A DNA stretch of 35,479 nucleotides from NCBI GenBank assembly GCA_900546485.1, contig URDK01000022.1, forward strand, positions 1 through 35,479, given 5' to 3'. Both the position numbers and the translations under genes were made by a program. Below are positions 25,182 through 32,228 of this stretch, piece after piece. Positions within the stretch are counted from its first letter, which is position 1; each line of letters opens with the position of its first letter. The notes under the pieces were generated by a model, which did not search any database, had not been told where the DNA came from, and saw only the letters and a list, made by a program, of their open reading frames with translations. The stretch is from an uncultured Eubacteriales bacterium (GTDB lineage: Bacteria > Bacillota > Clostridia > Oscillospirales > Oscillospiraceae).

Positions 25182-25210
25182 TTGACTTGAAAGAGGGCAG
25201 ACGCTAAACT
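25182..25210 (+). promoter_or_regulatory. Promoter of the dCMP deaminase gene
   Basis: -35 TTGACT (25182-25187), 17-bp spacer, -10 TAAACT (25205-25210), about 30 bases before the start codon. A minus-strand -10 TATACT for queH lies nearby at 25169-25164. Confidence 0.65.
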
Positions 25211-25240
25211 TAATGTATCTATAAAGGCGAGGTATGTGCA

Positions 25241-25726
25241 ATGGATACAAGAATGGGCAAGGAGGACTATTATCTCGACATCGCAGACGCGGTGCTGGGC
25301 CGCTCCACCTGCATGCGCAGGAAATATGGGGCCATAATAGTCCGCAACGATGAGATACTTTCGACCGGCTACAACGGCGCGCCCAGGGGCCGCCGCAACT
25401 GCACGGACGTAGGCATGTGCATGCGCGAGACGCTGGGCATCCCCTCCGGGGAGCGCTACGAGCTCTGCCGCAGCGTGCACGCCGAGGCCAACGCCATAAT
25501 CTCCGCTGCGCGGCGGGATATGCTGGGCGGGACGCTCTACCTCGTAGGGCGCGACGCCAAAACGCACGAACTGCTCGACGAAACAATGCCCTGCTCGATG
25601 TGCAAGAGGCTCATCTTGAATGCGGGCATAACCCAGGTTGTCGTGCGCACCGGCTCAGAGAGCCACAAGGTAATCCACGTTCGGGACTGGGTGTTCAACG
25701 ATGACTCCCTGCCCTCGGGCGTATAA
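25241..25726 (+). CDS. Deoxycytidylate (dCMP) deaminase, ComEB-like
   Basis: Converts dCMP to dUMP for dTTP synthesis in the cytosol. 161 residues, typical. The zinc site is complete: His80 and the proton-shuttle Glu82 in HAEANAI, and Cys118/Cys121 in PCSMC. GYNGAPRG (43-50) and the nucleotide-binding N-terminal half also fit. ATG 25241 is preceded by AAGGCGAGG. Transcribed divergently from queH and probably as a single gene or with the flavodoxin-like gene downstream. Confidence 0.93.
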   Translation: MDTRMGKEDYYLDIADAVLGRSTCMRRKYGAIIVRNDEILSTGYNGAPRGRRNCTDVGMCMRETLGIPSGERYELCRSVHAEANAIISAARRDMLGGTLYLVGRDAKTHELLDETMPCSMCKRLILNAGITQVVVRTGSESHKVIHVRDWVFNDDSLPSGV

Positions 25727-25734
25727 GCATCAAG

Positions 25735-25762
25735 GCCGCGCCCTTCCGTGGGCGCGGCGGCG
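25735..25762 (+). terminator. Hairpin after dCMP deaminase gene
   Basis: GCCGCGCCC (25735-25743) pairs with GGGCGCGGC (25750-25758), then GGCGTTTT. The T-run is short and set off, so termination may be incomplete before the next gene. Confidence 0.5.
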
Positions 25763-25783
25763 TTTTAACGGAGGTGTACTGCA

Positions 25784-26302
25784 TTGAAAATTCTCATAGC
25801 TTATTTCTCCCACCGCGGTATGAACTATGCGCCGGGCGGCATGGTGGAGCTGAAAGTCGGTAACACGGAGCGCGCCGCGCATATGGCGGCGGCGCTGTGC
25901 GGCGTCGAGCCGTTTGAGATACGCACGCTGTCGGAGTATCCCTTTGATTACCGGGAATGCGTGGAGGTATCGAAACGCGAGCTCACCGAGGGCGCAAGGC
26001 CCGAGCTGGCGGCTGCGCCTCCTGACACTGACGGGCTGGACGCACTCATTCTCTGCTACCCCTGCTGGTGCGGCACGATGCCGATGCCGGTGTGGACCTT
26101 CCTGGAGAGCTGTGAGCTCGCGGGCAAGCGCATCCTGCCGATGTGCACCAACGAAGGCAGCGGCATGGGCCGCAGCGAAGCCGATATCCGCCGTCTCTGC
26201 CCCGAGGCCACAGTTGAAAAGGGCCTCTCCGTGAAGGGCAGCGCCGTGGAAAGCGCCGGTCCCGCCATAGAGGCCTGGCTGAAGGATAACCGCATCATCT
26301 GA
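25784..26302 (+). CDS. Flavodoxin-like protein
   Basis: Probable FMN-binding redox protein of the flavodoxin_4 type, 172 residues. It opens KILIAYFSHRGMNY, matching the phosphate-binding first loop region, though with an unusual insertion (MNYAPGGMVELKVGNTE) before the helix. Middle motifs ALILCYPCWCGTMPMPVWTFLE and LPMCTNEGSGMG correspond to the loops that flank the isoalloxazine ring. Start is TTG 25784, seven bases after GGAGGTG. Physiological partner unknown. Confidence 0.85.
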   Translation: MKILIAYFSHRGMNYAPGGMVELKVGNTERAAHMAAALCGVEPFEIRTLSEYPFDYRECVEVSKRELTEGARPELAAAPPDTDGLDALILCYPCWCGTMPMPVWTFLESCELAGKRILPMCTNEGSGMGRSEADIRRLCPEATVEKGLSVKGSAVESAGPAIEAWLKDNRII

Positions 26303-26310
26303 GAAAAAGG

Positions 26311-26345
26311 AAAACCCCCGGACTTTGAGTCCGGGGGTTTTCTTA
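26311..26345. terminator. Bidirectional terminator between flavodoxin-like gene and rpsR
   Basis: AAAACCCCCGGACT (26311-26324), loop TTG, exact complement (26328-26341), with T-runs on both strands. It ends two convergent units. Confidence 0.93.
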
Positions 26346-26357
26346 TATTCCCCTTTA

Positions 26358-26597
26358 TCAGTCGGTGACGTAGGGGAGAAGAGCGATCTGACGGGCGCGC
26401 TTGATGGCCTCGGTCAGCTCGCGCTGATGCATGGCGCAGGTGCCGGTGGTGCGGCGCGGAAGAATCTTGCTGCGCTCGGAAATGAACTTCCTGAGCTTGG
26501 CGGCATCCTTATAATCTATATAGGTGCACTTATCCACGCAGAACTGGCATACCTTCTTGCGCTTGCGATTCTTGGGTCCTTTGTTATCGAAAGCCAA
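26358..26597 (-). CDS. rpsR: Small ribosomal subunit protein bS18
   Basis: 79-residue bS18 of the 30S platform, which pairs with bS6. Basic protein with the family pattern CQFCVDKCTYIDYKD and ILPRRTTGTCAMHQRELTEAIKRAR. Cysteines near the N-terminus (CxxC...C) mark a zinc-binding-type variant. Start is TTG 26597 behind GGGAGG. Third gene of rpsF-ssb-rpsR. Confidence 0.96.
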   Translation of the reverse strand: MAFDNKGPKNRKRKKVCQFCVDKCTYIDYKDAAKLRKFISERSKILPRRTTGTCAMHQRELTEAIKRARQIALLPYVTD

Positions 26598-26619
26598 GGT
26601 TATACCTCCCTTTTAATTC

Positions 26620-27132
26620 TCAGAACGGCAGTTCGCCGTCCCCGTCGTCCAGCTCGGAAAAGGCGGAAGGCGCGGCCTGGCGCGGAGCGCTGTCCTGCCT
26701 GCTGTCTCTCTGCCCGTAGCTGTCGCGGGCACCGTAGCTGTCGCGGTTGCTGTAACTGTCGCGGGAGCCGTAGCTGTCCCGGGGACCATAGCTGTCCCGG
26801 GGCTCGCCCTCGCGGCGCTTCGATTCGCCAAAATACACGTTGTCCGCAACGACCTCGGCGGTCGTGCGCTTGTTGCCGTCCTTGTCGGTCCAATCCCGCA
26901 TCTGCAGCCTGCCGCTCACAACGGCCATGCTGCCTTTCTGAAAGTACTTGGACACGAACTCTCCGGTCTGACGCCAGGCGACGCAGTCGATGAAATCGGT
27001 CTGCCTCTCCTCGCCGCGGCCGAAGTCCCTGTCGACCGCAAGGCGGAACGACGCCACAGGGATCTGGCTCTGCGTGTACCTCAACTCGGGGTCGCGCGTG
27101 AGGCGGCCCATCAATACGATGTGATTGAGCAT
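26620..27132 (-). CDS. ssb: Single-stranded DNA-binding protein with repetitive linker
   Basis: Binds ssDNA during replication and repair. OB fold in residues 1-105 (MLNHIVLMGRLTRDPELRYT, then FIDCVAWRQ), a disordered linker at about 106-160 and the acidic partner-docking tip DGDGELPF. Residues 112-145 repeat an RDSYG pentad about six times, which is unusual: most SSB linkers are Gly/Gln/Pro-rich but not so regular. ATG 27132 follows AAGAGGTG. Between rpsF and rpsR, as in many Firmicutes. Confidence 0.97.
   Translation of the reverse strand: MLNHIVLMGRLTRDPELRYTQSQIPVASFRLAVDRDFGRGEERQTDFIDCVAWRQTGEFVSKYFQKGSMAVVSGRLQMRDWTDKDGNKRTTAEVVADNVYFGESKRREGEPRDSYGPRDSYGSRDSYSNRDSYGARDSYGQRDSRQDSAPRQAAPSAFSELDDGDGELPF
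26695..26799 (-). repeat. Tandem RDSYG-coding repeats in the ssb linker
   Basis: Five RDSYG/S pentads at 5- to 6-residue spacing and a sixth partial unit. The nucleotide sequence repeats as well (variants of TAGCTGTCGCGG on the plus strand), suggesting expansion by slippage. Tyr/Arg periodicity could promote self-association. Confidence 0.8.
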
Positions 27133-27143
27133 CAGCGCACCTC

Positions 27144-27440
27144 TTACTCGGGACGCTTGGTGATCAGGCTGCGGATAACGCCGTCGGTTATGCCAAGGAT
27201 ACGATCCAGCTCAGCCGGGAACTCGGGAGCGCTGGTGAACTTGACGAGCACGTAGTAACCCTCGCTGAGATAGTTGATTTCATAGGCCAGCTTGCGCTTA
27301 CCCATTTCCTCCATCTCATCAAGAGTGCCGTTCTGCTCGACAAGCGTCTTGAACTTCTCCACGAGAGCAGCGGTCTCCTCCTCCGAGAGATTCGGATTCA
27401 GGACGTACATCACTTCGTACTTCTCGCTTGTTTTCGCCAA
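27144..27440 (-). CDS. rpsF: Small ribosomal subunit protein bS6
   Basis: 98-residue bS6, opening KTSEKYEVMYVLNPNLSEEE and containing KRKLAYEINYLSEGYYVLVKF. Start chosen at TTG 27440, eight bases after GGAGG; the GTG at 27449 overlaps the ribosome-binding site itself. First gene of the operon, directly behind a strong promoter and a hairpin leader. In many bacteria the S6:S18 complex represses this mRNA through a leader structure; whether the hairpin here is that site is not certain. Confidence 0.95.
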   Translation of the reverse strand: MAKTSEKYEVMYVLNPNLSEEETAALVEKFKTLVEQNGTLDEMEEMGKRKLAYEINYLSEGYYVLVKFTSAPEFPAELDRILGITDGVIRSLITKRPE

Positions 27441-27488
27441 TTTGTGCACCTCCTTCTGGACTTATGGCCTGCTGTATGCAGGCAAGGA

Positions 27489-27518
27489 TATAGGCCTGTC
27501 CCTCAGGGCAGGCCTATA
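27489..27518 (-). promoter_or_regulatory. Leader hairpin of rpsF operon
   Basis: TATAGGCCTG (27489-27498) and CAGGCCTATA (27509-27518) form a perfect 10-bp stem closed by CCC/GGG inside. It starts within a few bases of the expected transcription start and is followed by a second GCCTGC/GCAGGC hairpin. A candidate S6:S18 autoregulatory element, unproven. Confidence 0.5.
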
Positions 27519-27519
27519 A

Positions 27520-27547
27520 ATTATACATTATTTTCGCGGTTTGTCAA
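27520..27547 (-). promoter_or_regulatory. Consensus promoter of rpsF-ssb-rpsR
   Basis: Minus strand -35 TTGACA (27547-27542), 16-bp spacer, -10 TATAAT (27525-27520): both hexamers perfect, as expected for ribosomal protein genes. Confidence 0.88.
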
Positions 27548-27560
27548 GGATTTTCGCTTA

Positions 27561-28928
27561 TCACACCTTGAAATTCACGCTGGTGTCGCCCTGGATGTCG
27601 GCACCGAACTCATAGTCCTTGCCGGGCAGGATGGCGTTGAGGGCGATACCCACGATGGCGGCGGTGGCCAGGCCGGAGAAGCTGACGGCTCCGATTTTCA
27701 CAGCGCCGGCGCTGGAGTAGGTGATACCGATGGCGAGCACCAGGATGAGGGCGGCGATGATGACGTTGCGGCTCTTGGTGAAGTCGACCTTGTTCTCAAC
27801 GACGTTGCGCACGCCGACGGCGCTGATCATGCCGTAGAGCACCAGGGACACGCCGCCTATCGTGGCGGTGGGCATGGCGTGGACTATCTCAGCAAACTTG
27901 GGGCAGAAGGAGAAGATGATGGCCAGCACAGCAGCCAGACGAATCACGCGGGGGTCATAGACCTTGGAGAGCGCCAGCACGCCGGTGTTCTCGCCGTAGG
28001 TCGTGTTTGCGGGGGCTCCGAAGAGGGCCGCAAGGCTAGTGGCCAGGCCGTCGCCCAGGAGGGTGCGGTGCAGGCCGGGGTCCTGGATGTAGTTCCTGCC
28101 GCAGGTGGAGGAGATGGCGCACATGTCTCCGATGTGCTCGACCATGGTGGCAAGGGATATCGGAATGATGGTGATCGCCGCGGTGGCGAGCATGGCGGTG
28201 TCGACGTTGCCGCTGCCGAAGAGGCCGAACACGGTCTCGCTCCAGGTCACAGGCAGGCCGATCCAGGCAGCCTCTTTAACGGCGGTGAAGTCCACCTGAC
28301 CGCTCACCGCGCCGACGATGTAGGACGCGATGACGCCGAGCAGGATGGGGATGATCTTTATCATGCCCTTGCCCCAGATGTTGCAGATGATGACGACAAG
28401 GATGGCGACCAGGGCGACAGGCCAGCTGGTGGCGCAGTTGTTTACAGCGCTGGAGCTCAGGGACAGGCCGATGGCGATGATGATGGGGCCGGTGACGATG
28501 GGCGGGAAGAAGCGCATGACCTTGCGCACGCCGAAAACCTTGAACAGCAGGCTGAGCACCAGGTACACAAGACCCGCGCAGGCCACACCGAAGCAGGCGT
28601 AAGGCAGAAGCTCGGTGTTCGGTACGTTGAACACGCCCGGGGCGTCAGGATTCTCGAGCATGGGCGCGATGGCCGCATAGCCGCCGAGGAAGGCGAAGGA
28701 CGAGCCAAGGAAGGCAGGGACCTTGCCCTTGGCCAGCAGGTGGAACAGCAGCGTGCCGAGACCGGCAAACAGCAGCGTGGTGGAGACGGACAGGCCCGTC
28801 AGCGTGGGGACCAGCACCGTAGCGCCAAACATTGCAAACATGTGCTGGAAGCCGAGTACGATCATCCTGGGCGCGCCAAGCGTCCGGGCGTCGTAGATCG
28901 GCTCTGTTCCGATGGTTTTCTTGTTCAT
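27561..28928 (-). CDS. Uracil permease (NCS2 family, PyrP/UraA-like)
   Basis: Uracil:proton symporter of the inner membrane, 455 residues with about 14 hydrophobic segments. It begins DARTLGAPRMIVLGFQHMFAMFGATVLVP, the highly typical NCS2 start; FGAPANTTYGENTGVLALSK is the substrate-binding motif with the conserved acidic residue; GGVSLVLYGMIS also fits. I chose ATG 28928, behind GGAGAGAGG, and not the ATG 16 codons upstream. Directly downstream of pyrR, as pyrP is in Bacillus, so uracil sparing should regulate it through PyrR attenuation. Confidence 0.94.
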   Translation of the reverse strand: MNKKTIGTEPIYDARTLGAPRMIVLGFQHMFAMFGATVLVPTLTGLSVSTTLLFAGLGTLLFHLLAKGKVPAFLGSSFAFLGGYAAIAPMLENPDAPGVFNVPNTELLPYACFGVACAGLVYLVLSLLFKVFGVRKVMRFFPPIVTGPIIIAIGLSLSSSAVNNCATSWPVALVAILVVIICNIWGKGMIKIIPILLGVIASYIVGAVSGQVDFTAVKEAAWIGLPVTWSETVFGLFGSGNVDTAMLATAAITIIPISLATMVEHIGDMCAISSTCGRNYIQDPGLHRTLLGDGLATSLAALFGAPANTTYGENTGVLALSKVYDPRVIRLAAVLAIIFSFCPKFAEIVHAMPTATIGGVSLVLYGMISAVGVRNVVENKVDFTKSRNVIIAALILVLAIGITYSSAGAVKIGAVSFSGLATAAIVGIALNAILPGKDYEFGADIQGDTSVNFKV

Positions 28929-28991
28929 TCCCGATTTACCTCTCTCCGTAGTGTATTTTAATTGGGATGACGACAAATTTGATTCGGAGCA

Positions 28992-29528
28992 TCACAGCTC
29001 CATGAGCCACACGCCTGTCTCTCCGTCGTATTCCGGGAGTCGGGCCTCGATGAGCTCCGTATGCGAAGTGGGCACGTTTTTGCCCACATAGTCCGCCCTT
29101 ATGGGCAGTTCCCTGTGACCTCTGTCCACCAGCACCGCCAGCTGTATCGCCCGCGGCCTGCCGCACTTGAGCACAGCTTCCATCGCGGCCCGGACCGTTC
29201 GGCCCGTGTAGAGCACGTCGTCCACCAGAACGACGGTCTTGTCCGCCACAGGGAAATCAAGCTGGGCCTTCGTGACTATCGGGTCCTCGGCAAGGGGCTG
29301 GAGGTCATCGCGGTAATAGCGCACGTCAACGCTGCCGCAGGGGACCTCTACGCCCTCTATTTTTATGATGTTGGCTCTGATCTGCTTCGCGAGGGGTTCT
29401 CCCCGGCGGCGTATGCCGACCAGGCATACGTTCTCTACGCCGCGGTTGCGTTCGGCTATCTCGTGCGAGAGGCGCATCAGCGCACGGTTCACCGCCGCTT
29501 CATCCATGAGTCTGGCCTTTTCCCTCAC
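28992..29528 (-). CDS. pyrR: PyrR: pyrimidine operon attenuator / uracil phosphoribosyltransferase
   Basis: RNA-binding regulator that senses UMP/UTP and promotes termination in pyr leaders. 178 residues, the family size. The PRPP-binding motif VVLVDDVLYTGRTVR is perfect; LVGIRRRGEPLA and VDVRYYRDDL are further PyrR motifs. The start is GTG 29528, behind AAAGGGCGG. The frame is open upstream to 29657, but that ATG would lie at the transcription start without a ribosome site and the intervening codons form the attenuator, so I exclude them. First gene of pyrR-uracil permease. Confidence 0.95.
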   Translation of the reverse strand: MREKARLMDEAAVNRALMRLSHEIAERNRGVENVCLVGIRRRGEPLAKQIRANIIKIEGVEVPCGSVDVRYYRDDLQPLAEDPIVTKAQLDFPVADKTVVLVDDVLYTGRTVRAAMEAVLKCGRPRAIQLAVLVDRGHRELPIRADYVGKNVPTSHTELIEARLPEYDGETGVWLMEL

Positions 29529-29551
29529 GTACAGCACCGCCCTTTCGCAAC

Positions 29552-29644
29552 AAAAAATGTCCTGCCGGCTTCCGGCAAGACACACAAAATCCCCGCGCAC
29601 ATGGCGCGGCAATATGACGCGGTTTTGCCGGTATCTCAGTACCG
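29552..29644 (-). promoter_or_regulatory. PyrR-controlled transcription attenuator in pyrR leader
   Basis: Read on the minus strand. (1) Binding hairpin 29644-29629: CGGTA, loop CTGAGA, TACCG; the loop fits the PyrR hexaloop CNGNGA. (2) Antiterminator strand CCGGCAA (29631-29625), which overlaps the 3' side of that hairpin. (3) Terminator TGTCTTGCCGG (29582-29572), loop AAG, CCGGCAGGACA (29568-29558), then TTTTTT (29557-29552). CCGGCAA pairs exactly with the terminator arm TTGCCGG, so PyrR binding would free that arm and cause termination. Confidence 0.85.
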
Positions 29645-29662
29645 TCTTAAAATCCATGGCGA

Positions 29663-29691
29663 AGTATAGCAGATGCCGTCGCTTTTTGCAA
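29663..29691 (-). promoter_or_regulatory. Promoter of pyrR operon
   Basis: Minus strand -35 TTGCAA (29691-29686), 17-bp spacer, -10 TATACT (29668-29663). The start lies close to 29656, leaving a leader of about 130 bases with the attenuator. Confidence 0.75.
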
Positions 29692-29729
29692 GGACAATTA
29701 ATTTTAGGTGTTCAAAAAAAGTTTACGAT

Positions 29730-29784
29730 TTTAATGTTATTCTAATCCTGCTCTAACGACTTGTTAATAACACTTTGGTATCCT
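29730..29784 (+). promoter_or_regulatory. Promoter with four 11-bp-spaced tandem repeats (Pho-box-like)
   Basis: Units TTTAATG (29730), TCTAATC (29741), TCTAACG (29752) and GTTAATA (29763) start exactly 11 bp apart; the last ends 9 bases before a -10-like TATCCT (29779-29784). No -35 hexamer is present in the usual place. This is the layout of promoters activated by PhoB/PhoP-family response regulators. A TCCTGTG/CACAGGA inverted repeat (29781-29801) overlaps the -10. Confidence 0.5.
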
Positions 29785-29838
29785 GTGACCGTAACACAGG
29801 AAAGGAATCAGCAAATCGTTATTTAAATAACTTTTTCT

Positions 29839-29871
29839 TTTAACGTTACTTTAATAATTGCCCTTTACAAT
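29839..29871 (+). promoter_or_regulatory. Second promoter with 11-bp-spaced repeats
   Basis: TTTAACG (29839-29845) and TTTAATA (29850-29856), 11 bp apart, then 9 bases to -10 TACAAT (29866-29871). Same repeat, spacing and gap as the array 100 bp upstream. A 14-bp palindrome GTTATTTAAATAAC (29818-29831) precedes it. Confidence 0.5.
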
Positions 29872-29908
29872 GGGCACATAAAACAAAAACGAAAAGGAGC
29901 TAACAAAC

Positions 29909-30184
29909 ATGAAAAAGACTATTCTCTATATAAGCCCGATGCAGGCCCGCACCCTGGCTCTCGAGGCCGCCAACGTCAAGAGCGCGAGGTTCGATTCCCA
30001 GAAGCTGCTCGATGGCGGCAGCCTTTACGAGCTGGAGTTCACCACTGAGGAAATGCACTACACCTGCTATATCGACGCCGTGAGCGGCGAGGCCCTCGGC
30101 CTCGACTTCTTCCCCGTTCCCGTCGAGAGCTATCCGTCCTACTACGAGGGGCGCCGCCGCGAAGCGGAGTGCGTCAGCGCCTGA
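29909..30184 (+). CDS. Small PepSY-like protein
   Basis: 91 residues without signal peptide or membrane helix. Residues 38-68, with YELEFTTEEMHYTCYIDAVSG then EALGLDFFPVP, follow the PepSY pattern (a beta strand, an acidic turn, then a YxIDAxTGE strand), so one PepSY unit is likely; the rest is unrecognised. ATG 29909 follows AAAAGGAG. It is a single-gene unit closed by a strong terminator and preceded by an unusually elaborate promoter region, so it is probably made under a specific condition. Function unknown. Confidence 0.75.
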   Translation: MKKTILYISPMQARTLALEAANVKSARFDSQKLLDGGSLYELEFTTEEMHYTCYIDAVSGEALGLDFFPVPVESYPSYYEGRRREAECVSA

Positions 30185-30193
30185 GAGACGGAG

Positions 30194-30240
30194 AAAGCCC
30201 GTGAGTGATGTACCCCCTGTCACTCACGGGCTTTTTTATT
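30194..30240 (+). terminator. Intrinsic terminator of the PepSY-like gene
   Basis: AAAGCCCGTGAGTGA (30194-30208), 11-base loop, exact complement (30220-30234) and TTTTTT. Textbook form. Confidence 0.95.
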
Positions 30241-30295
30241 GCCAGAGCACATTGAGCCGTATGCCCTGCCTACGGGGTCCGGCGCTCCGCCTATG

Positions 30296-30326
30296 AAAAA
30301 CCCGGCCGAAAGAATTATCGGCCGGG
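30296..30326 (-). terminator. Terminator of degV gene
   Basis: On the minus strand CCCGGCCGA (30326-30318), 8-base loop, TCGGCCGGG (30309-30301), then TTTTT. Twelve bases after the degV stop. Confidence 0.9.
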
Positions 30327-30337
30327 TGCTTTTGTTT

Positions 30338-31240
30338 TCACTTATCCAGTCTGGCCTTCCTCACGATACCCATGCCGAGCGGGTAGGGACCCGTGTGCAC
30401 GGCGATCACGGAGCTGATGAGGCGGATGGGCACCTCGGTGGAGAGACCCAGCTCGTCGAGCATGGCACAGACGCGCCCCTGGAACTCCGCGGCCTCGTTG
30501 TAGTCGTAACCGTAGCCCACTGCAATGGAGAGTTCATCGGCAGAGGTGAAATTCTCGCGCAGGTATTCACGCGCCACGTTCAGGGTCTTGTCGAGGCTCT
30601 TGCCGCGGCCGCGACAGACGCCCGAGGGGAATATCTCGCCCTCCTTGAGCGTGATAATGGGGCGAATGCCCAGCACGGTGCTGACCTTGCCCGCCAGCTT
30701 GCCTATGCGGCCGCCTATGCTGAGATAGGACATGCTGCCGATGGTGAAGAAGATGCGGCCAGTCGGCCTTATCTCAGTGAGCCTCTCAACGGCCTCGTCC
30801 AGCTCGAAACCGGCGTCGCGCAGATTGCAGGCCTCGAGCACGTACAGGCCCTGGAGCACGGTGTTGACCATGGAATTGAAAACGGCTATCCTGGCGTCGG
30901 GATAATCCTCACGCAGAAGTTCAAGGGCTATGCGCGCGGTCTGATAGGAGTTGGAAAACTTCTCGGTTATGCAAATGCAGATGGCCTCCTCGCCCGCCTC
31001 AGCGACCTCGCGGAACACCTTGAGGAAGTCCTGAGTCGAGGGGGTGGAACTTTTCGGATACACGCCGGGATGAGACACCATCCACTCATAAAACTCCTCA
31101 GTTCCTATATCCGCGTCCTGCTTGAGATAATCGCCGCTGCCCAGCATGACGTAAAACGGGACCACGGTGATATCGCGCTCCTTGACGAGCTCCGGCGACA
31201 GATCGCCCGAACCGTCCGTAATAACCCTGAACTTAGACAT
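30338..31240 (-). CDS. DegV family fatty-acid-binding protein (FakB-like)
   Basis: Cytosolic protein that holds one fatty acid for phosphorylation by FakA, or a relative of unknown ligand. 300 residues, normal. It opens FRVITDGSGDLSPELV; SSTPSTQDF carries the ligand-carboxylate-binding Thr/Ser region, and the C-terminal domain contains IRPIITLKEGEI and SYDYNEAAEF-like YGYDYNEAAEF. I chose ATG 31240, which has GAGGG at a workable distance; the ATG at 31246 abuts that site. No fakA gene is in the window. Single gene between a tRNA terminator and its own. Confidence 0.9.
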   Translation of the reverse strand: MSKFRVITDGSGDLSPELVKERDITVVPFYVMLGSGDYLKQDADIGTEEFYEWMVSHPGVYPKSSTPSTQDFLKVFREVAEAGEEAICICITEKFSNSYQTARIALELLREDYPDARIAVFNSMVNTVLQGLYVLEACNLRDAGFELDEAVERLTEIRPTGRIFFTIGSMSYLSIGGRIGKLAGKVSTVLGIRPIITLKEGEIFPSGVCRGRGKSLDKTLNVAREYLRENFTSADELSIAVGYGYDYNEAAEFQGRVCAMLDELGLSTEVPIRLISSVIAVHTGPYPLGMGIVRKARLDK

Positions 31241-31260
31241 TGTCATCCCTCGTTTATATC

Positions 31261-31302
31261 AAAAATACTCCGCTCCGCCGCATCACACCTTTGCGGCGGG
31301 AG
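31261..31302 (-). terminator. Terminator-like hairpin between tRNA-Ser and degV
   Basis: Minus strand CTC-CCGCCGCA and TGCGGCGGAG (31302-31273) form a GC-rich stem, with TTTTT six bases further (31266-31261). Confidence 0.6.
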
Positions 31303-31383
31303 GGCTTTTATACTGACGCCCTTATAGTTGGACCGGGCACATGCTTCAACACCTTCGCATCAAAGCCGGTGCCCGGTCAACGT

Positions 31384-31472
31384 TGGCGGAGAGGATGGGA
31401 TTCGAACCCATGGCCCGTTGCCGGGTCACCGGTTTTCAAGACCGGCTCCTTAAACCACTCGGACACCTCTCC
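31384..31472 (-). tRNA. tRNA-Ser(UGA)
   Basis: Minus strand. Acceptor GGAGAGG/CCTCTCC, discriminator G, encoded CCA at 31386-31384. Anticodon TGA (31438-31436) in loop CTTGAAA closed by CCGGT/ACCGG. Long variable arm of class II type and T-loop TTCGAAT confirm serine. Confidence 0.96.
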
Positions 31473-31628
31473 ATTTATTATGGGCGCTTAGAATATAACG
31501 GATTCGATTATAACATCAAATCCGTATTTTACAAGCGACAATTGCAGTCCAAGCTGTGAATTTTCCGTTAATCCTTGACGCCGAGTTCAGTAAAGGTTAA
31601 AATTCCCCTGAAAGAGGCGAAGTTTTTT

Positions 31629-32228
31629 ATGAGTTTCAGGATACGCAGCGCTCTGCCCTCCGATGGGGCCGCGCTGGCCGCAATATATGCGCCATACATC
31701 GATACCGTGATAAGCTTCGAATCCCCCGCCCCCACGGCGGAGGAGTTTTCGGGGCGCATCGCAGACATCTCCGCCGAGTACCCCTTTCTCGTCTGCGAGG
31801 AGGATGGCCGCGCCGTGGGCTACGCCTATGCTCACCGTTACCGCGTCCGCGCCGCCTTTGATTGGGACGCTGAGCTCTCTGTTTATCTCGAGCAGTCGTA
31901 CACGGGCCGCGGACTGGGAATGGCACTTTACAGCGCACTGCTGGAGCTGCTGCGGCTCCAGGGCTTTGTCAGCGTCTATGGAACCGTATCCTCGCCCAAT
32001 CCGCCCAGCGAGCGGCTGCATGAGCGTCTCGGCTTTGCCAAGGTATACACGGATGTAAAGACCGGTTGGAAGCTTGGCAGATGGTGTGACCTCGTATACT
32101 ACCGCCTCCAGCTAAGGCCCTTCGAGGACGTACCTGCGCCGGTGACGCCCTTTCCGGAGCTGGACCCGGAAACCGTTCGAGCCGTGTATGAGAAGTATGC
32201 AGCGGAGATGGGAGGAGAGACGACATGA
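31629..32228 (+). CDS. GNAT family N-acetyltransferase (phosphinothricin-acetyltransferase-like)
   Basis: Acetyl-CoA-dependent N-acetyltransferase of the PAT/YwnH type, 199 residues. FRIRSALPSDGAALAAIYAPYI and ISFESPAPTAEEF are typical openings; the acetyl-CoA-binding motif is TGRGLGMALY, followed by VSSPNPPSERLHERLGF. ATG 31629 lies ten bases after AGAGG; the frame runs further upstream but without a site. The stop overlaps the ATG of the YbaK gene (ATGA), so the two are translated together. Real substrate unknown. Confidence 0.88.
   Translation: MSFRIRSALPSDGAALAAIYAPYIDTVISFESPAPTAEEFSGRIADISAEYPFLVCEEDGRAVGYAYAHRYRVRAAFDWDAELSVYLEQSYTGRGLGMALYSALLELLRLQGFVSVYGTVSSPNPPSERLHERLGFAKVYTDVKTGWKLGRWCDLVYYRLQLRPFEDVPAPVTPFPELDPETVRAVYEKYAAEMGGETT

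Noticed and set aside
25157..25567. Upstream extension of QueH by 137 codons
   Set aside because: It is antisense to the dCMP deaminase gene and has no QueH similarity.
26695..26799. CRISPR-like or intergenic tandem repeat
   Set aside because: The periodic DNA lies inside the ssb reading frame and encodes a regular linker; no spacers, and no CRISPR array is seen in the window.
29529..29657. N-terminal extension of PyrR by 43 codons
   Set aside because: The segment is the attenuator leader, and its ATG would sit at the transcription start without a ribosome site.
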